Part shown: piece by piece, positions 7,156 through 17,149 of the stretch
How the letters are laid out: every line of letters begins with the position of its first letter
Position numbering within the stretch: position 1 is the first letter of the stretch
Origin: Lysinibacillus_B sp050613145
Lineage (GTDB): Bacteria > Bacillota > Bacilli > Bacillales_A > Planococcaceae
Reading direction: 5' to 3'
Length of the DNA stretch: 64,000 nucleotides
NCBI RefSeq assembly: GCF_050613145.1
Contig: NZ_CP192507.1
Location: 806,001-870,000, forward strand
Position numbers and translations under genes: made by a program
Notes under the pieces: model-generated
The model's input: the letters and a program-made list of their open reading frames with translations, nothing else
What the model was told of the DNA's origin: nothing
Database searches by the model: none

Positions 7156-10100
7156 TTGTCATTACGCATTATTTCGGGGCGTGCAGGCGTAGGGAAAACG
7201 ACTGTTATCCATCAAGAAATTATTGATGATTTAAAACAGCATCCGTTAGGGCATCCGATTTTCATCATCGTACCGGATCAGATGTCTTTTACAACGGAGC
7301 ATGATTTAACAAATAAATACGATGTACGTGGGATTATGCGTGCTCAAGTATTAACATTTAAGCGACTAGCTTGGTTTATTTTGCAGGAGACAGGCGGGAT
7401 TGCGAAGGAACGGATTGATAGCTTCGGTTATCGCATGTTATTACGCCGCATTTTAGAGGAGCATAAAGAAGAGTTTCAGTTATTCCGACAAGCAGCAGGG
7501 AAGCGCGGATTTACTCAGGAAGTCGAAATGCTACTGCGAGAATTTAGTCAATACGATATTACGAGTGAATCTATCGTGCTGCTCATTGCAGAATTAGAGC
7601 AAGTGAAAGCCTCGAATACATTGATTGCGAAAATGAAAGACTTCCACATTATTTTACGCGAATTAGAAGAACGCATTGGCGATAGTTATGTAGATGGGGA
7701 AGGGTTTTATCCTATTTTAGTAGAGCAACTTCAACATTCATCGAAAATCAAAGAAGCTCATATTTACATTGACGGTTTTGTTATGTTTACAAAACGTGAA
7801 TTGGCGATTGTTCAACAGCTACTTGCATTAGCAAAGCGTGTCACAATTGTACTGCCATTTGATGATGTAACTGCGGCGACACAACCGGAAGCATTATTCC
7901 ATCGTGCTGCCTTTTCGTATGACAAATTGATTCAAGAAGCGATGCAACTAGGAGTTGAAGTAGAACCACGTGTGCATTTAGAACATACATTTCGTTTTAC
8001 AAATGATGATTTACTGCATATTGAAAAACAGTTTCATGCACCTGTTCCTGTACAAAAACAGGCAATTGGCTACGCACAAATTATGGAAGGGGCCAATCGC
8101 CGCGCGGAGGTACAAGGGATTGCTCGGGAAATACTTCGTCTCGTGCACGAGGAAGGGGTTCGTTATCGCGATATAGGGATTATGTATCGGCAAGCGGATG
8201 TGTATGATCCGATTATTCATACGACATTTGCACAGTACGGCATTCCATTTTTCTCGAATGAAAAGCGGCCGATGCTCCATCATCCGTTAATTGAGCTTAC
8301 TCGTTCTGCTCTTGAAGTGATTCAATCGAACTGGCAATATGAACCGATTTTCCGCGGGGTAAAGACCGATTTATTTTTCCCGTTAAATAGCGATATGGAT
8401 ACGATGCGAGAGCAAGTAGATCAACTAGAGAATTTTGTCATTGCAAAAGGGATTCAACACAATCGTTGGAAAGAAGATAAGTTCTGGGTGTACAAGCGTT
8501 TCCGAACATTAGAAAAAATTGGAACGGTACAAACTTCAGCAGAGGCAGAAATGGAACAGCTACTGCATCGTGCCCGTGATATGATTCGCACGCCACTTCT
8601 TGCATTAGAGAAAAAAATAAAAGCAGCCGAAAATGGCTTAGAGCTGGCAAAAGCCATTTATGAATTTATTGATGACTTAAAAGTATATGAAAAGCTCCAA
8701 GCATTAAAAGAGCAGGAATTAGAAGAGGCTGTATTTGAGTTTGCCAGTGAACATGACCAAGTATGGAATGGTTGGGTCAATGTGTTAGATCAATTTGCGC
8801 TCATGTTTGGTGACCAACAGATTGCGCTAGAAGATGCGATGCAAGTGTTAGAAGAAGGATTCGATGCGTTGGAGTTTTCAAATATTCCGCCGAGTCTTGA
8901 TGAAGTAACGGTGGCGACTGTGGAGTTCTCCCGTTTTGATAATATGAAAGTCGTATTTGTCATCGGTGTGAATGATGGTGTATATCCAATGCGTATCGAT
9001 AAAGAAGGTTTGATTAGTGATGCTGAGCGTGAATACTTTGATGCGATTGACTATGAGCTAGCACCGAACTCTCGCAGTAAATTACTACAGGAGGCATTTT
9101 TAATCTATCGTGCCATGTCTTCACCGACGGATCGACTTTATCTCACGTTCCCGAGTGCAGATGAGGAAAGTAAAGGGTTGTTGCCATCGCTGTATATTAA
9201 CCGGTTACACAAACTGTTTGAGGTGGATGGTAAGCGGACATTGCCGCATACGCGCATTTATATCGATCCAATTGAAGAGTTAGAGAAAGAACAGATTTTG
9301 CATTATTTACGCCATCCAAGTCCTGCTGTTGCGTATTTAACGATGCAATTAAAACATGCGGAAGTGAACGGCGAATTGGCAGAAGAGTGGGTTGCGCTCC
9401 AGGCATTTTATGAGCGGCATCCGACATGGCAAGAAGTACTTTACGATGTAACGAAACCGCTGTATAAGAAAAATGTGGCGGAAACATTAGTAGATGAAAA
9501 TACAGCGGCTCTGTACGGGGAGGAATTATCAGCGAGTGTTTCACGTATTGAGCAATTTTTCCGTTGTCCATTTGCTCATTTTACATCGTATGGTCTTCGC
9601 TTAGAAGAACGAAATGAATATAAGCTGGAAACATTTGCGATGGGGGATTTATTCCATGAAGCGCTTCGCATGATTTTAACGAGTCAGGACGAGCCGCCAA
9701 AAACATATAGCGAATGTTTACAACAAGCACGTTCGACGGTAGAGCCTTTAGTAGGGGTATTTTCCTATAGTATTTTAGAAAGTAGCTCCCGTTATATATA
9801 CATTAAAGAAAAGCTGATTCGTGTTGTCGCGCGTACATTATTTGCATTAACAGAGCATGCAAAGGTGTCTAAGTTTAAGCCGATTGTACATGAAAAGCCG
9901 TTTGGGAAGCGGGATGATAAAGGGGTACAAGAGGAAGAACAAGCATTACCAGCGCTTGAAATTGAACTAGACAACCGACGCAAAATGATTTTACGTGGCC
10001 AAATCGACCGGATCGATGCCTATGAAGAAAAAGAATCGGTGTATTTACGGGTTGTCGATTATAAATCATCAAGCCGCGATATTGATTTAAATGAGGTATA

Positions 10101-10701
10101 TCACGGGCTTTCCTTACAATTATTAACGTATTTAGATGTCGCATTAAAAAATGCATCGTTGATATTACCAAAAGCAGAGAAAGAGATTATTGTAGCCCCG
10201 GCCGGTATGTTATATGTCCATGTGCATGATCCGCTTATTCGTTTAGAGGAAGTGGTGGATGAGCAAATTCGTGAATTAAACCGTCTGGAAAAGTATCGGA
10301 TGAACGGACTTGTCACGAGTGATATCGATATTTTAGAGGCGATGGATAGTGACTTGCCGGAAATAAAAAAATCAAATGTTATACCGGTTTCATTAACATC
10401 AAAAGGGCTAGGGGCGCACTCAAAAGTCGTCGATGACACAGCTATGCCAGCGTTGCAGCAGTTTGTCATTGAAAAACATAAGGAAGCGGGCAATGAAATC
10501 TTTGCTGGGAAGACATCGATTTCACCATTTCGCTTAAAGAAAAAAACGGCTTGTGACTATTGTAGTTATAAAGCAGTTTGCCAGTTTGATCCGAGCGATG
10601 GTACGCAGGCTTATGAAGATTTGAGCGCGCAAAAGCCAAACGCCATCATTGAAAAAATAAAGAAGGAGTGTGGATTACATGATTCCAACGAAGCCGAGTG
10701 A
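7156..10701 (+). CDS. addB: ATP-dependent helicase/nuclease subunit B (AddB)
   Basis: The AddB subunit (1181 aa) of the AddAB helicase-nuclease that resects double-strand breaks for RecA. Visible features are Walker A GRAGVGKT near the N-terminus, and the iron-sulfur cysteines Cys804, Cys1133, Cys1136 and Cys1142, whose last three spacings (3 and 6) equal those of B. subtilis AddB. The RecB-type nuclease motif VVDYKSS has Asp968 and Lys970. Start TTG 7156 follows AAGGGGGGA by 5 nt. The end overlaps the addA start by 23 bp, so the two are translationally coupled. Unlike addA, this gene is intact. Confidence 0.96.
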   Translation: MSLRIISGRAGVGKTTVIHQEIIDDLKQHPLGHPIFIIVPDQMSFTTEHDLTNKYDVRGIMRAQVLTFKRLAWFILQETGGIAKERIDSFGYRMLLRRILEEHKEEFQLFRQAAGKRGFTQEVEMLLREFSQYDITSESIVLLIAELEQVKASNTLIAKMKDFHIILRELEERIGDSYVDGEGFYPILVEQLQHSSKIKEAHIYIDGFVMFTKRELAIVQQLLALAKRVTIVLPFDDVTAATQPEALFHRAAFSYDKLIQEAMQLGVEVEPRVHLEHTFRFTNDDLLHIEKQFHAPVPVQKQAIGYAQIMEGANRRAEVQGIAREILRLVHEEGVRYRDIGIMYRQADVYDPIIHTTFAQYGIPFFSNEKRPMLHHPLIELTRSALEVIQSNWQYEPIFRGVKTDLFFPLNSDMDTMREQVDQLENFVIAKGIQHNRWKEDKFWVYKRFRTLEKIGTVQTSAEAEMEQLLHRARDMIRTPLLALEKKIKAAENGLELAKAIYEFIDDLKVYEKLQALKEQELEEAVFEFASEHDQVWNGWVNVLDQFALMFGDQQIALEDAMQVLEEGFDALEFSNIPPSLDEVTVATVEFSRFDNMKVVFVIGVNDGVYPMRIDKEGLISDAEREYFDAIDYELAPNSRSKLLQEAFLIYRAMSSPTDRLYLTFPSADEESKGLLPSLYINRLHKLFEVDGKRTLPHTRIYIDPIEELEKEQILHYLRHPSPAVAYLTMQLKHAEVNGELAEEWVALQAFYERHPTWQEVLYDVTKPLYKKNVAETLVDENTAALYGEELSASVSRIEQFFRCPFAHFTSYGLRLEERNEYKLETFAMGDLFHEALRMILTSQDEPPKTYSECLQQARSTVEPLVGVFSYSILESSSRYIYIKEKLIRVVARTLFALTEHAKVSKFKPIVHEKPFGKRDDKGVQEEEQALPALEIELDNRRKMILRGQIDRIDAYEEKESVYLRVVDYKSSSRDIDLNEVYHGLSLQLLTYLDVALKNASLILPKAEKEIIVAPAGMLYVHVHDPLIRLEEVVDEQIRELNRLEKYRMNGLVTSDIDILEAMDSDLPEIKKSNVIPVSLTSKGLGAHSKVVDDTAMPALQQFVIEKHKEAGNEIFAGKTSISPFRLKKKTACDYCSYKAVCQFDPSDGTQAYEDLSAQKPNAIIEKIKKECGLHDSNEAE

Positions 10702-12031
10702 AGCGATGTGGACGGATGAGCAGTGGAAAGCGATATACGCTGAAGGACAAGATATATTAGTCGCAGCAGCTGCTGGTTCAGGGAAAACAGCGGTTTTAAT
10801 TGAGCGTCTTATTCAAAAAGTACTTGCCCCAGCGGATAAACGAATCGATGTAGACCAATTGCTCGTTGTTACATTTACAAATGCTTCCGCAGCTGAAATG
10901 CGAAACCGAATGGCAGAAGCGCTCGAAAAGGCGATTGCAAAGGATCCACATAATCAGTTTTTACGCCGTCAATTAAGCTTGATTGGGAAAGCCCAAATTT
11001 CAACACTGCACTCATTCTGTTTAGCCATTTGTCGCCAGTATGCTTATATGATTGACCTTGATCCAGGTTTTCGTATTGCCAGTCAGGATGAGGTAGCGTT
11101 ACTTCGTGATGACGTATTAGCGCAAGTGCTAGAGCGTGCTTACGGAGAAAAAGAAGAGACGTTAACGCGAGAAGAAGTATACCGGTTAGTGGATAGCTTT
11201 ACGTCTGACCGAAGCGATCAGCAAATTGAAAAACTCATCGAGCAATTATATGAAATGTCACGTGTACAACCTGACCCGTATGCATGGCTTCGTACATTGC
11301 CAGATGCTTATCATTTAGCCGATGATGTAACGGTAGATGATTTACCATTTGTACAAGAATTAAAAAAATCAATCGAGCATACGCTCATTGCTGCTCATAA
11401 AAGTTTGCAAGAAATGCAAAGGTTTGCGATTGCAGAATTTGGCTTAACAGCGTATGCACCAGTGGCAGCGGAAGAAGAAGCGTTTGTACGAGTAGCGCTG
11501 GAGAAAATGCAGCACGGGACATGGCAAGACCTTTACGACCACATGCAAAAAGCAAATTGGGTGCGTATGCCGACTGTGAAAAAGGCGGATAATGCCGACG
11601 AATATGCAAAAAAAGTAGCGAAAGATAACCGTGATCGAGCTAAAGACTTAGTTAAAACGATAAAGGAGACATTCTTTGTTCGCAGTCCTGAACATTTAGT
11701 CAAAGAAATTCGTGATATGAAACCGATTATCGAAACGCTTGTGAAATTAACGGTCGCTTATAGTGAAGCGTTTAAACAGGCGAAGCTCGAGCGAGGATTA
11801 GTTGATTTCTCGGATTTAGAGCATTATGCGCTCGAAATTTTAACGGAAAAACAGCAAGATGGACTGACCGCTTCGGCAGTAGCACTTGATTTCCAAGTGC
11901 GTTTTAAAGAGGTGCTCGTCGATGAGTACCAGGACGTCAACATGCTACAGGAAACGATTTTACAGCTGGTCAAATCGGGCGGGGAAGCGGATGGGAACCT
12001 ATTTATGGTGGGCGATGTAAAGCAATCTATC
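10679..12031 (+). CDS. addA: AddA helicase/nuclease, 5' exon (interrupted by group II intron)
   Basis: The first 451 codons of AddA, a UvrD/RecB-type helicase-nuclease. It holds Walker A AAGSGKT (Lys36), Walker B DEYQD (415-419), and the start of helicase motif III, GDVKQSI. The open frame then runs into a GTGCGCCCATAA sequence and stops after three non-native codons, because a group II intron starts at 12032. ATG 10679 (AAGGAG, 10 nt) is preferred over GTG 10670, which is 1 nt from the same AAGGAG. Read with the 3' exon (14560-16923), the product is 1238 aa with a seamless GDVKQSI-YAFRLAEP junction, close to the usual length of about 1230. Confidence 0.95.
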
Positions 12032-14559
12032 GTGCGCCCATAAGGGTATTGTATATTTCACCATTTGGCGGTGAATAAACTACAGAAACGGTTTATATAT
12101 CAGCCGACTTATCTTGGAGGGAAACCAAAGAGGGAGTGTAGCATGTCGGTACAAGTCATAAGTTAGCCTAAACGGAAAGGTTACGACTGAATGGCGAGAT
12201 ATAAAAGATTCATATGAGGAAGAAGGCTAAACTGCTTGAAGAATAGTCCGAGTGGGGTCATGCTGGCACCGTCTAGGAAACCGTTTGAAACCTAGAATCT
12301 ATTCTGTTCAGCGTATTAGATACTTGCGACTGAACATGGACGAATGCTCTAGATGGAAGCATAAGTCTAGTTTCTGATTGACGAAAGAATAGACACACTT
12401 CAAGATTGAAGAAAAGGATGAACGTTCCTTCCGACAATGAATCGAGCCTGTATACAATATACTAAATGGGGATTACCTAAGTTGGAACGCCGAAATGGCT
12501 ATGTACAAAGGTACTGAATATCCAATATGGTAACGGAGCTCTCGTAGTAGTCTGAGATAGGGAAAGCCTATTACATGGCGAAGGAGAGCAGCTTATAACG
12601 TATAAAACAATAAAGAAAGGAGCGAAATGCTCTATGCAAAGTTCAGAAATTGTCTTATACAATCTATCAAAACAAGCGATGAAGGGCGGTTTTGAATTTG
12701 ACCGTCTATACAGACATTTATACAACGAAGACTTCTATGTAAAAGCCTATACAAAGATATACAAAAATAAAGGTAGTGCAACAAAAGGTATCGACGAAGA
12801 AACGGCAGATGGATTTGGAGAAGAAAAGGTTCAAGAAATTATTGAATCATTAAAAGATGAAAGCTATCAACCAAAGCCCGTACGTCGCATTCATATCCCA
12901 AAGAAAAATGGTGATACAAGACCACTTGGTATCCCTACATTTACAGATCGTATCGTTCAAGAAGTTTGTCGTATGCTTATAGAAGCAATTTATGAGCCGA
13001 ATTTTTCAAAACATTCACATGGATTCAGACCAAAAAGAAGTTGTCACACAGCATTAGTCGAAATTAAGAAAACCTTCACAGGTGTGAATTGGTTCATTGA
13101 AGGTGATATAAAAGGATTTTTCGATAACATTAATCATCGAGTACTAATAAATATTTTGCGTAAACGAATAAAAGATGAAAAGTTTATTCGTCTAATGTGG
13201 AAATTCTTAAAAGCCGGATTCGTTGAAGATTGGCGATTCCAGAAAACGCATAGTGGGACTCCACAGGGCGGTATTATTAGCCCACTACTCGCAAATATTT
13301 ATTTAAATGAATTTGATGAATACGTCGAAAATGATTTGAAACCTTCATTTGATTTAGGTGAACCAAAAAAGCGTAAACGAAATACCGAATATCGAAAGTA
13401 TGATATGCGTAATCAGCGTTTGCATAAAAAGATTAATGTGACAGAAGATGAAGGTTTACGACAACAAATGATTGAAGAATATAAGGCGAACAAGAAAATA
13501 TTGCTCAATTTACCGTACTATGAACCAAATACCGATATGTATAAAGCAATGGAATATGTGCGTTATGCAGACGATTTTATTGTTGGTGTAAATGGGAGTA
13601 AAGAGGATTGTGAACGCTTAAAACAAGCAATGAAAGACTTTTTGAAAGACCGTTTACAATTAGAACTATCAGAAGAAAAGACACTCATTACACATAGTAC
13701 AAAGTTCGCTCGATTTTTAAGCTACGATATTTCAATTAGCCATGATTTAAGTGTGGCGAAAGATAAAAACGGTGTAAAAAAACGTAAATATAGAGGATAT
13801 GTTCAACTACGAATACCTCAAGGGACGATTGAAAAGGTCATCTTGAAAAACAAAATGGTTAAAGATATTGATGCTAAACAATGGGATATGTTACATCGAC
13901 CAAGACTTGTCGGTCTACCTGATTTAGAAGTCATCGAAATATATAACGCGGAACTACGTGGACTATACAATTATTATGCACTAGCAGAAAACGTAAGTCA
14001 GAAAATGTGGCAATTGCGTTATGTTATGGAATATAGCTGTTTAAAAACACTTGCAAATAAATACAAATCCTCGGTTGCCAAAATGAAAACCAAATTCAGA
14101 CAAGGTAAGTACTGGGGTGTAAAGTATGAAACAAAGCAAGGTGAAAGAATTGCGTACTTCTATAAAGATGGCTTTAAAAAGAAGAAAGAAATCTTCCAAT
14201 CAGAAATAGACCAACTACCAAACTTTTATGCATATCAAGGCAGAAATGAATTAGAAAAACGGTTAAGTGCAAAACAATGCGAACTATGCGGAGATAACCA
14301 CCCAGATACAAAGTTCGAAATTCATCATGTAAACAAGATGAAGAACTTAAAAGGTAAAGAATACTGGGAATGGACGATGCTCGCAAAGCAACGTAAAACA
14401 CTGGTTGTATGTATAAAATGTCATAAAGAAATTCATAAACAACGATAGATTTGTTATAGGTGGAGAGCCGTATACTCTGAGAGGAGTACGTACGGTTCGG
14501 GGAGGGGTTCTTGGAAACCTACTACAGCAATGTAGCAAGGCGCTGGGTTCCTACTCTAC
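12032..14559 (+). mobile_element. Complete group II intron inside addA, same strand
   Basis: A 2528-bp intron. The 5' end is GTGCG, the group II consensus, directly after codon ATC. The first 600 bp hold no ORF and would fold as domains I-III. The reverse-transcriptase ORF (12634-14448) sits in domain IV. Domain V is a textbook 34-nt hairpin (14465-14498) with the AGC catalytic triad at 14466-14468. Domain VI follows, and the intron ends in AC at 14559. Removing exactly this segment restores the AddA frame and the SF1 motif III. The end at 14559 was chosen because it gives one Tyr codon; the neighbouring CTACTAC leaves a 3-bp ambiguity. Confidence 0.93.
12634..14448 (+). CDS. ltrA: Group II intron-encoded reverse transcriptase/maturase with HNH endonuclease
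   Basis: A multifunctional 604-residue intron protein (LtrA-like) needed for splicing and retrohoming. In order: an N-terminal RT domain with RRIHIPKKNGDTRPLGIPT, GFRPKRSCHTA and GTPQGGIISPLLANIYL; the catalytic YADD at 311-314; a maturase (X) domain in the 400-530 region; and an HNH endonuclease with Cys549/Cys552, the His564-His565 pair and Cys593/Cys596. All key residues are present, so it appears active. ATG 12634 follows AAAGGAG by 11 nt. It lies in intron domain IV on the addA strand. The symbol is used in the generic family sense. Confidence 0.94.
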   Translation: MQSSEIVLYNLSKQAMKGGFEFDRLYRHLYNEDFYVKAYTKIYKNKGSATKGIDEETADGFGEEKVQEIIESLKDESYQPKPVRRIHIPKKNGDTRPLGIPTFTDRIVQEVCRMLIEAIYEPNFSKHSHGFRPKRSCHTALVEIKKTFTGVNWFIEGDIKGFFDNINHRVLINILRKRIKDEKFIRLMWKFLKAGFVEDWRFQKTHSGTPQGGIISPLLANIYLNEFDEYVENDLKPSFDLGEPKKRKRNTEYRKYDMRNQRLHKKINVTEDEGLRQQMIEEYKANKKILLNLPYYEPNTDMYKAMEYVRYADDFIVGVNGSKEDCERLKQAMKDFLKDRLQLELSEEKTLITHSTKFARFLSYDISISHDLSVAKDKNGVKKRKYRGYVQLRIPQGTIEKVILKNKMVKDIDAKQWDMLHRPRLVGLPDLEVIEIYNAELRGLYNYYALAENVSQKMWQLRYVMEYSCLKTLANKYKSSVAKMKTKFRQGKYWGVKYETKQGERIAYFYKDGFKKKKEIFQSEIDQLPNFYAYQGRNELEKRLSAKQCELCGDNHPDTKFEIHHVNKMKNLKGKEYWEWTMLAKQRKTLVVCIKCHKEIHKQR

Positions 14560-16923
14560 TACGCCTTTCGTTTAGCAGAACCGCGCCTATTTTTGCGCAA
14601 ATATAAGGAGTTTATGCCAAATCCGAATGGGACAGGGATGAAGATTGATTTAAATGCTAACTTCCGAAGCCGTCAAGAAGTATTAAATAGTACGAACTAT
14701 GTATTTTCTCAAGTGATGGATGAGAAAGTCGGGGAAATTAATTACGATGATAAGGCGGCGTTAAAATTTAGCGCAAGCTATACGCCTGAAAATGTGCCTG
14801 TAGAACTGGTCATTTTAGATGAATCAAATACGAGTGATACCTCTTATCAAGAGGAGGCAACAGAAGAAGAGCAAGAAATAGAAGAGATCGGTCGTGCGCA
14901 GCAAGAAGCACGTTATATTATTAAGCGTATTCAGCATATGATTGATTCGGAGTATCCAGTGTATAATCCGAAAACAAAAGAGTCACGCCCGATTCGTTAT
15001 AGCGATATTGTGATTTTGATGCGCTCAATGAAATGGTCGGCGGATTTAGCAGAGGAATTTAAAGCGGCAGGAATCCCGTTATATGCAGAGTCTGCGAAAG
15101 GTTATTTCGATGCACTCGAAGTAATGATTATGCTGAATTTATTAAAGGTCATCGATAACCCGTATCAAGATATTCCGTTAGCATCTGTGCTCCGTGCGCC
15201 GTTTATTGGGCTAAATGAAAATGAATTAGCAGAAATTCGCTTAGCTAAACGTAATGTCCCGTATTATGAAGCGTTAAAAATATATTTAGCTGATGGAGCA
15301 CAGTCGATGCGTGTGGAGACCCGAAAGAAGCTCGAGCAATTTATGCATCAGCTAAGCGATTGGCGTAGTGCGGCTCGTCGCGGAGCGCTTGCAGATTTAA
15401 TTTGGGATATTTATTTAAAGACACATTATTATGAAATGGTCGGTGCGATGGCAAATGGGAAGCAACGTCAAGCGAATTTGCGTGCGTTACATGACCGTGC
15501 CCTCGCCTATGAAAAGACATCGTTCCGCGGGCTGTTTCGTTTCCTTCGTTTTATTGACCGGATGAAATCGCGTGGAGATGATTTAGGCATTGCCAAATCG
15601 ATTGGTGAAGCGGATGACGTGGTCCGTTTAGTGACGATTCACTCATCGAAAGGGCTGGAGTTCCCTGTTGTTTTTGTCGCAGGCATGTCAAGTAAGTTTA
15701 ATATGCAAGATTTTAACGGCTCGTATTTGTTCGACCAAGACTTTGGAATGGCCGTAAAAGCGATTGACCCTGAGCACCGCATTGTCTATACATCGCTTCC
15801 TTACTTAGCGATGAAAGAGAAGAAAATTGCGAAAATGAAGGCAGAGGAAATGCGTATTCTGTATGTGGCAATGACCCGTGCAAAAGAAAAGCTGATCATG
15901 GTTGGCTCTGTGAAAGATTGGGAGAAGACGAAAGAAAAGTGGGAAGCATTGCAGGAGTTGCCGAGCGATGCCATTTTGCCAGACTATCTTCGTGCAGGGG
16001 CAAGCAATTATTTAGACTGGGTAGGTCCTGCGGTAGCGCGTCACAATGACTTCTTAACGTTATCCATTACGGAAGATGTGCCACAAGCAGAGATGCTCAC
16101 AGATGCTTTATGGCAAGTGACGGTACTTTCGAATGACAAGTTCCGTGCGAAAAAAGAAGGGGAAGAAGTAGTAGTACAAGAAACAGAAAAGCGAGAGCCA
16201 GATGAAATTCTTGTGGAGCTACTAACGAAACGCTTTACAGCTGAATATCCATATAAACAGGCAACGATGAAGAAGTCCAAAACATCTGTATCCGAAATAA
16301 AGCGTTATGAAGCGCTACAACAGCAAGAAGACGCTCAACCAACATCACACTTGTTGAAACGTTCTACGACGATGTTAGCGAGACGTCCTATATTTATGCA
16401 GGAAAAGAAAATGTCCAGTGCAGAAATTGGTACAGTTGTCCATGCCGTCATGCAGCATGTACCACAACAAGGGTTTGTGAGTGTAGAAGAAGCGAATGCA
16501 TTTTTACAACAATTAGTGGACCGAGCGATACTACGTGAACAGGAAGCAGCTGTGATGGAGATGGAAGATGTGATGCAATTCTTTGCTTCGTCGATTGGCG
16601 AACGGTTTAAACAGGCGACAGCAATGCTACGTGAAGTACCGTTTACATTAAGCCGTGTTGATCAAGATGATGATGCACAAATCGTTCAAGGGGTGATTGA
16701 CTGCCTGTTCCGTGATACAGAAGGGCGCTGGGTGTTACTTGATTATAAGACAGATAAAATTCGTCCACCTTTTGATGTGGAGCCGAAATTAACGGAAGAG
16801 ATGAGCAATCGCTATCGTGTACAATTATCGATTTATGCAGAAGCGATTGACGTCATTAAGCATATCCAAGTAGATGAGCAAGTGTTGTATTTATATGATA
16901 TTGGGGAATGTATAAGTATGTAA
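14560..16923 (+). CDS. addA: AddA helicase/nuclease, 3' exon
   Basis: The last 787 codons of AddA. The exon begins TAC GCC TTT CGT (Tyr-Ala-Phe-Arg), completing motif III, and continues through LAEPRLFLRKYKEF. It holds the later helicase motifs (VRLVTIHSSKGLEFPVVF and ILYVAMTRAKEKL) and the C-terminal RecB-type nuclease domain with LLDYKTDK (Asp1179 and Lys1181 in the joined protein). Without splicing, this part could only be made from a weak internal start such as TTG 14593, which has no proper ribosome binding site. No frameshift or stop interrupts it, so selection has kept it functional. Confidence 0.94.
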   Translation, partial: YAFRLAEPRLFLRKYKEFMPNPNGTGMKIDLNANFRSRQEVLNSTNYVFSQVMDEKVGEINYDDKAALKFSASYTPENVPVELVILDESNTSDTSYQEEATEEEQEIEEIGRAQQEARYIIKRIQHMIDSEYPVYNPKTKESRPIRYSDIVILMRSMKWSADLAEEFKAAGIPLYAESAKGYFDALEVMIMLNLLKVIDNPYQDIPLASVLRAPFIGLNENELAEIRLAKRNVPYYEALKIYLADGAQSMRVETRKKLEQFMHQLSDWRSAARRGALADLIWDIYLKTHYYEMVGAMANGKQRQANLRALHDRALAYEKTSFRGLFRFLRFIDRMKSRGDDLGIAKSIGEADDVVRLVTIHSSKGLEFPVVFVAGMSSKFNMQDFNGSYLFDQDFGMAVKAIDPEHRIVYTSLPYLAMKEKKIAKMKAEEMRILYVAMTRAKEKLIMVGSVKDWEKTKEKWEALQELPSDAILPDYLRAGASNYLDWVGPAVARHNDFLTLSITEDVPQAEMLTDALWQVTVLSNDKFRAKKEGEEVVVQETEKREPDEILVELLTKRFTAEYPYKQATMKKSKTSVSEIKRYEALQQQEDAQPTSHLLKRSTTMLARRPIFMQEKKMSSAEIGTVVHAVMQHVPQQGFVSVEEANAFLQQLVDRAILREQEAAVMEMEDVMQFFASSIGERFKQATAMLREVPFTLSRVDQDDDAQIVQGVIDCLFRDTEGRWVLLDYKTDKIRPPFDVEPKLTEEMSNRYRVQLSIYAEAIDVIKHIQVDEQVLYLYDIGECISM

Positions 16924-16930
16924 GTTTTAC

Positions 16931-16958
16931 AGCGTGCTACGATCGTGGCACGCTTTTT
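16931..16958 (+). terminator. Terminator after addA
   Basis: AGCGTGC/GCACGCT stem followed by five T. Confidence 0.85.
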
Positions 16959-17149
16959 CATGGATAACAGGAACCACATAAGAAAGATAGTAACGCACAC
17001 TATTTGGTACAAGTTGTGTTTTTCTAATAAGAAATTATGTGCCAATTAAATCATTGCTTCTATTTTTAACATTTATGTGAAGTGAACCTAGTCTCTACGT
17101 TTTACGTTTAATCTATTGTAAGATAAAGGATAGTAAAGGAGGTTTTCGA

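Noticed and set aside
10679..12043. addA read as a pseudogene or frameshifted gene (stop at 12043)
   Set aside because: The break coincides with a perfect group II intron boundary, and the frame is restored exactly after its removal. Both exons are free of stops.
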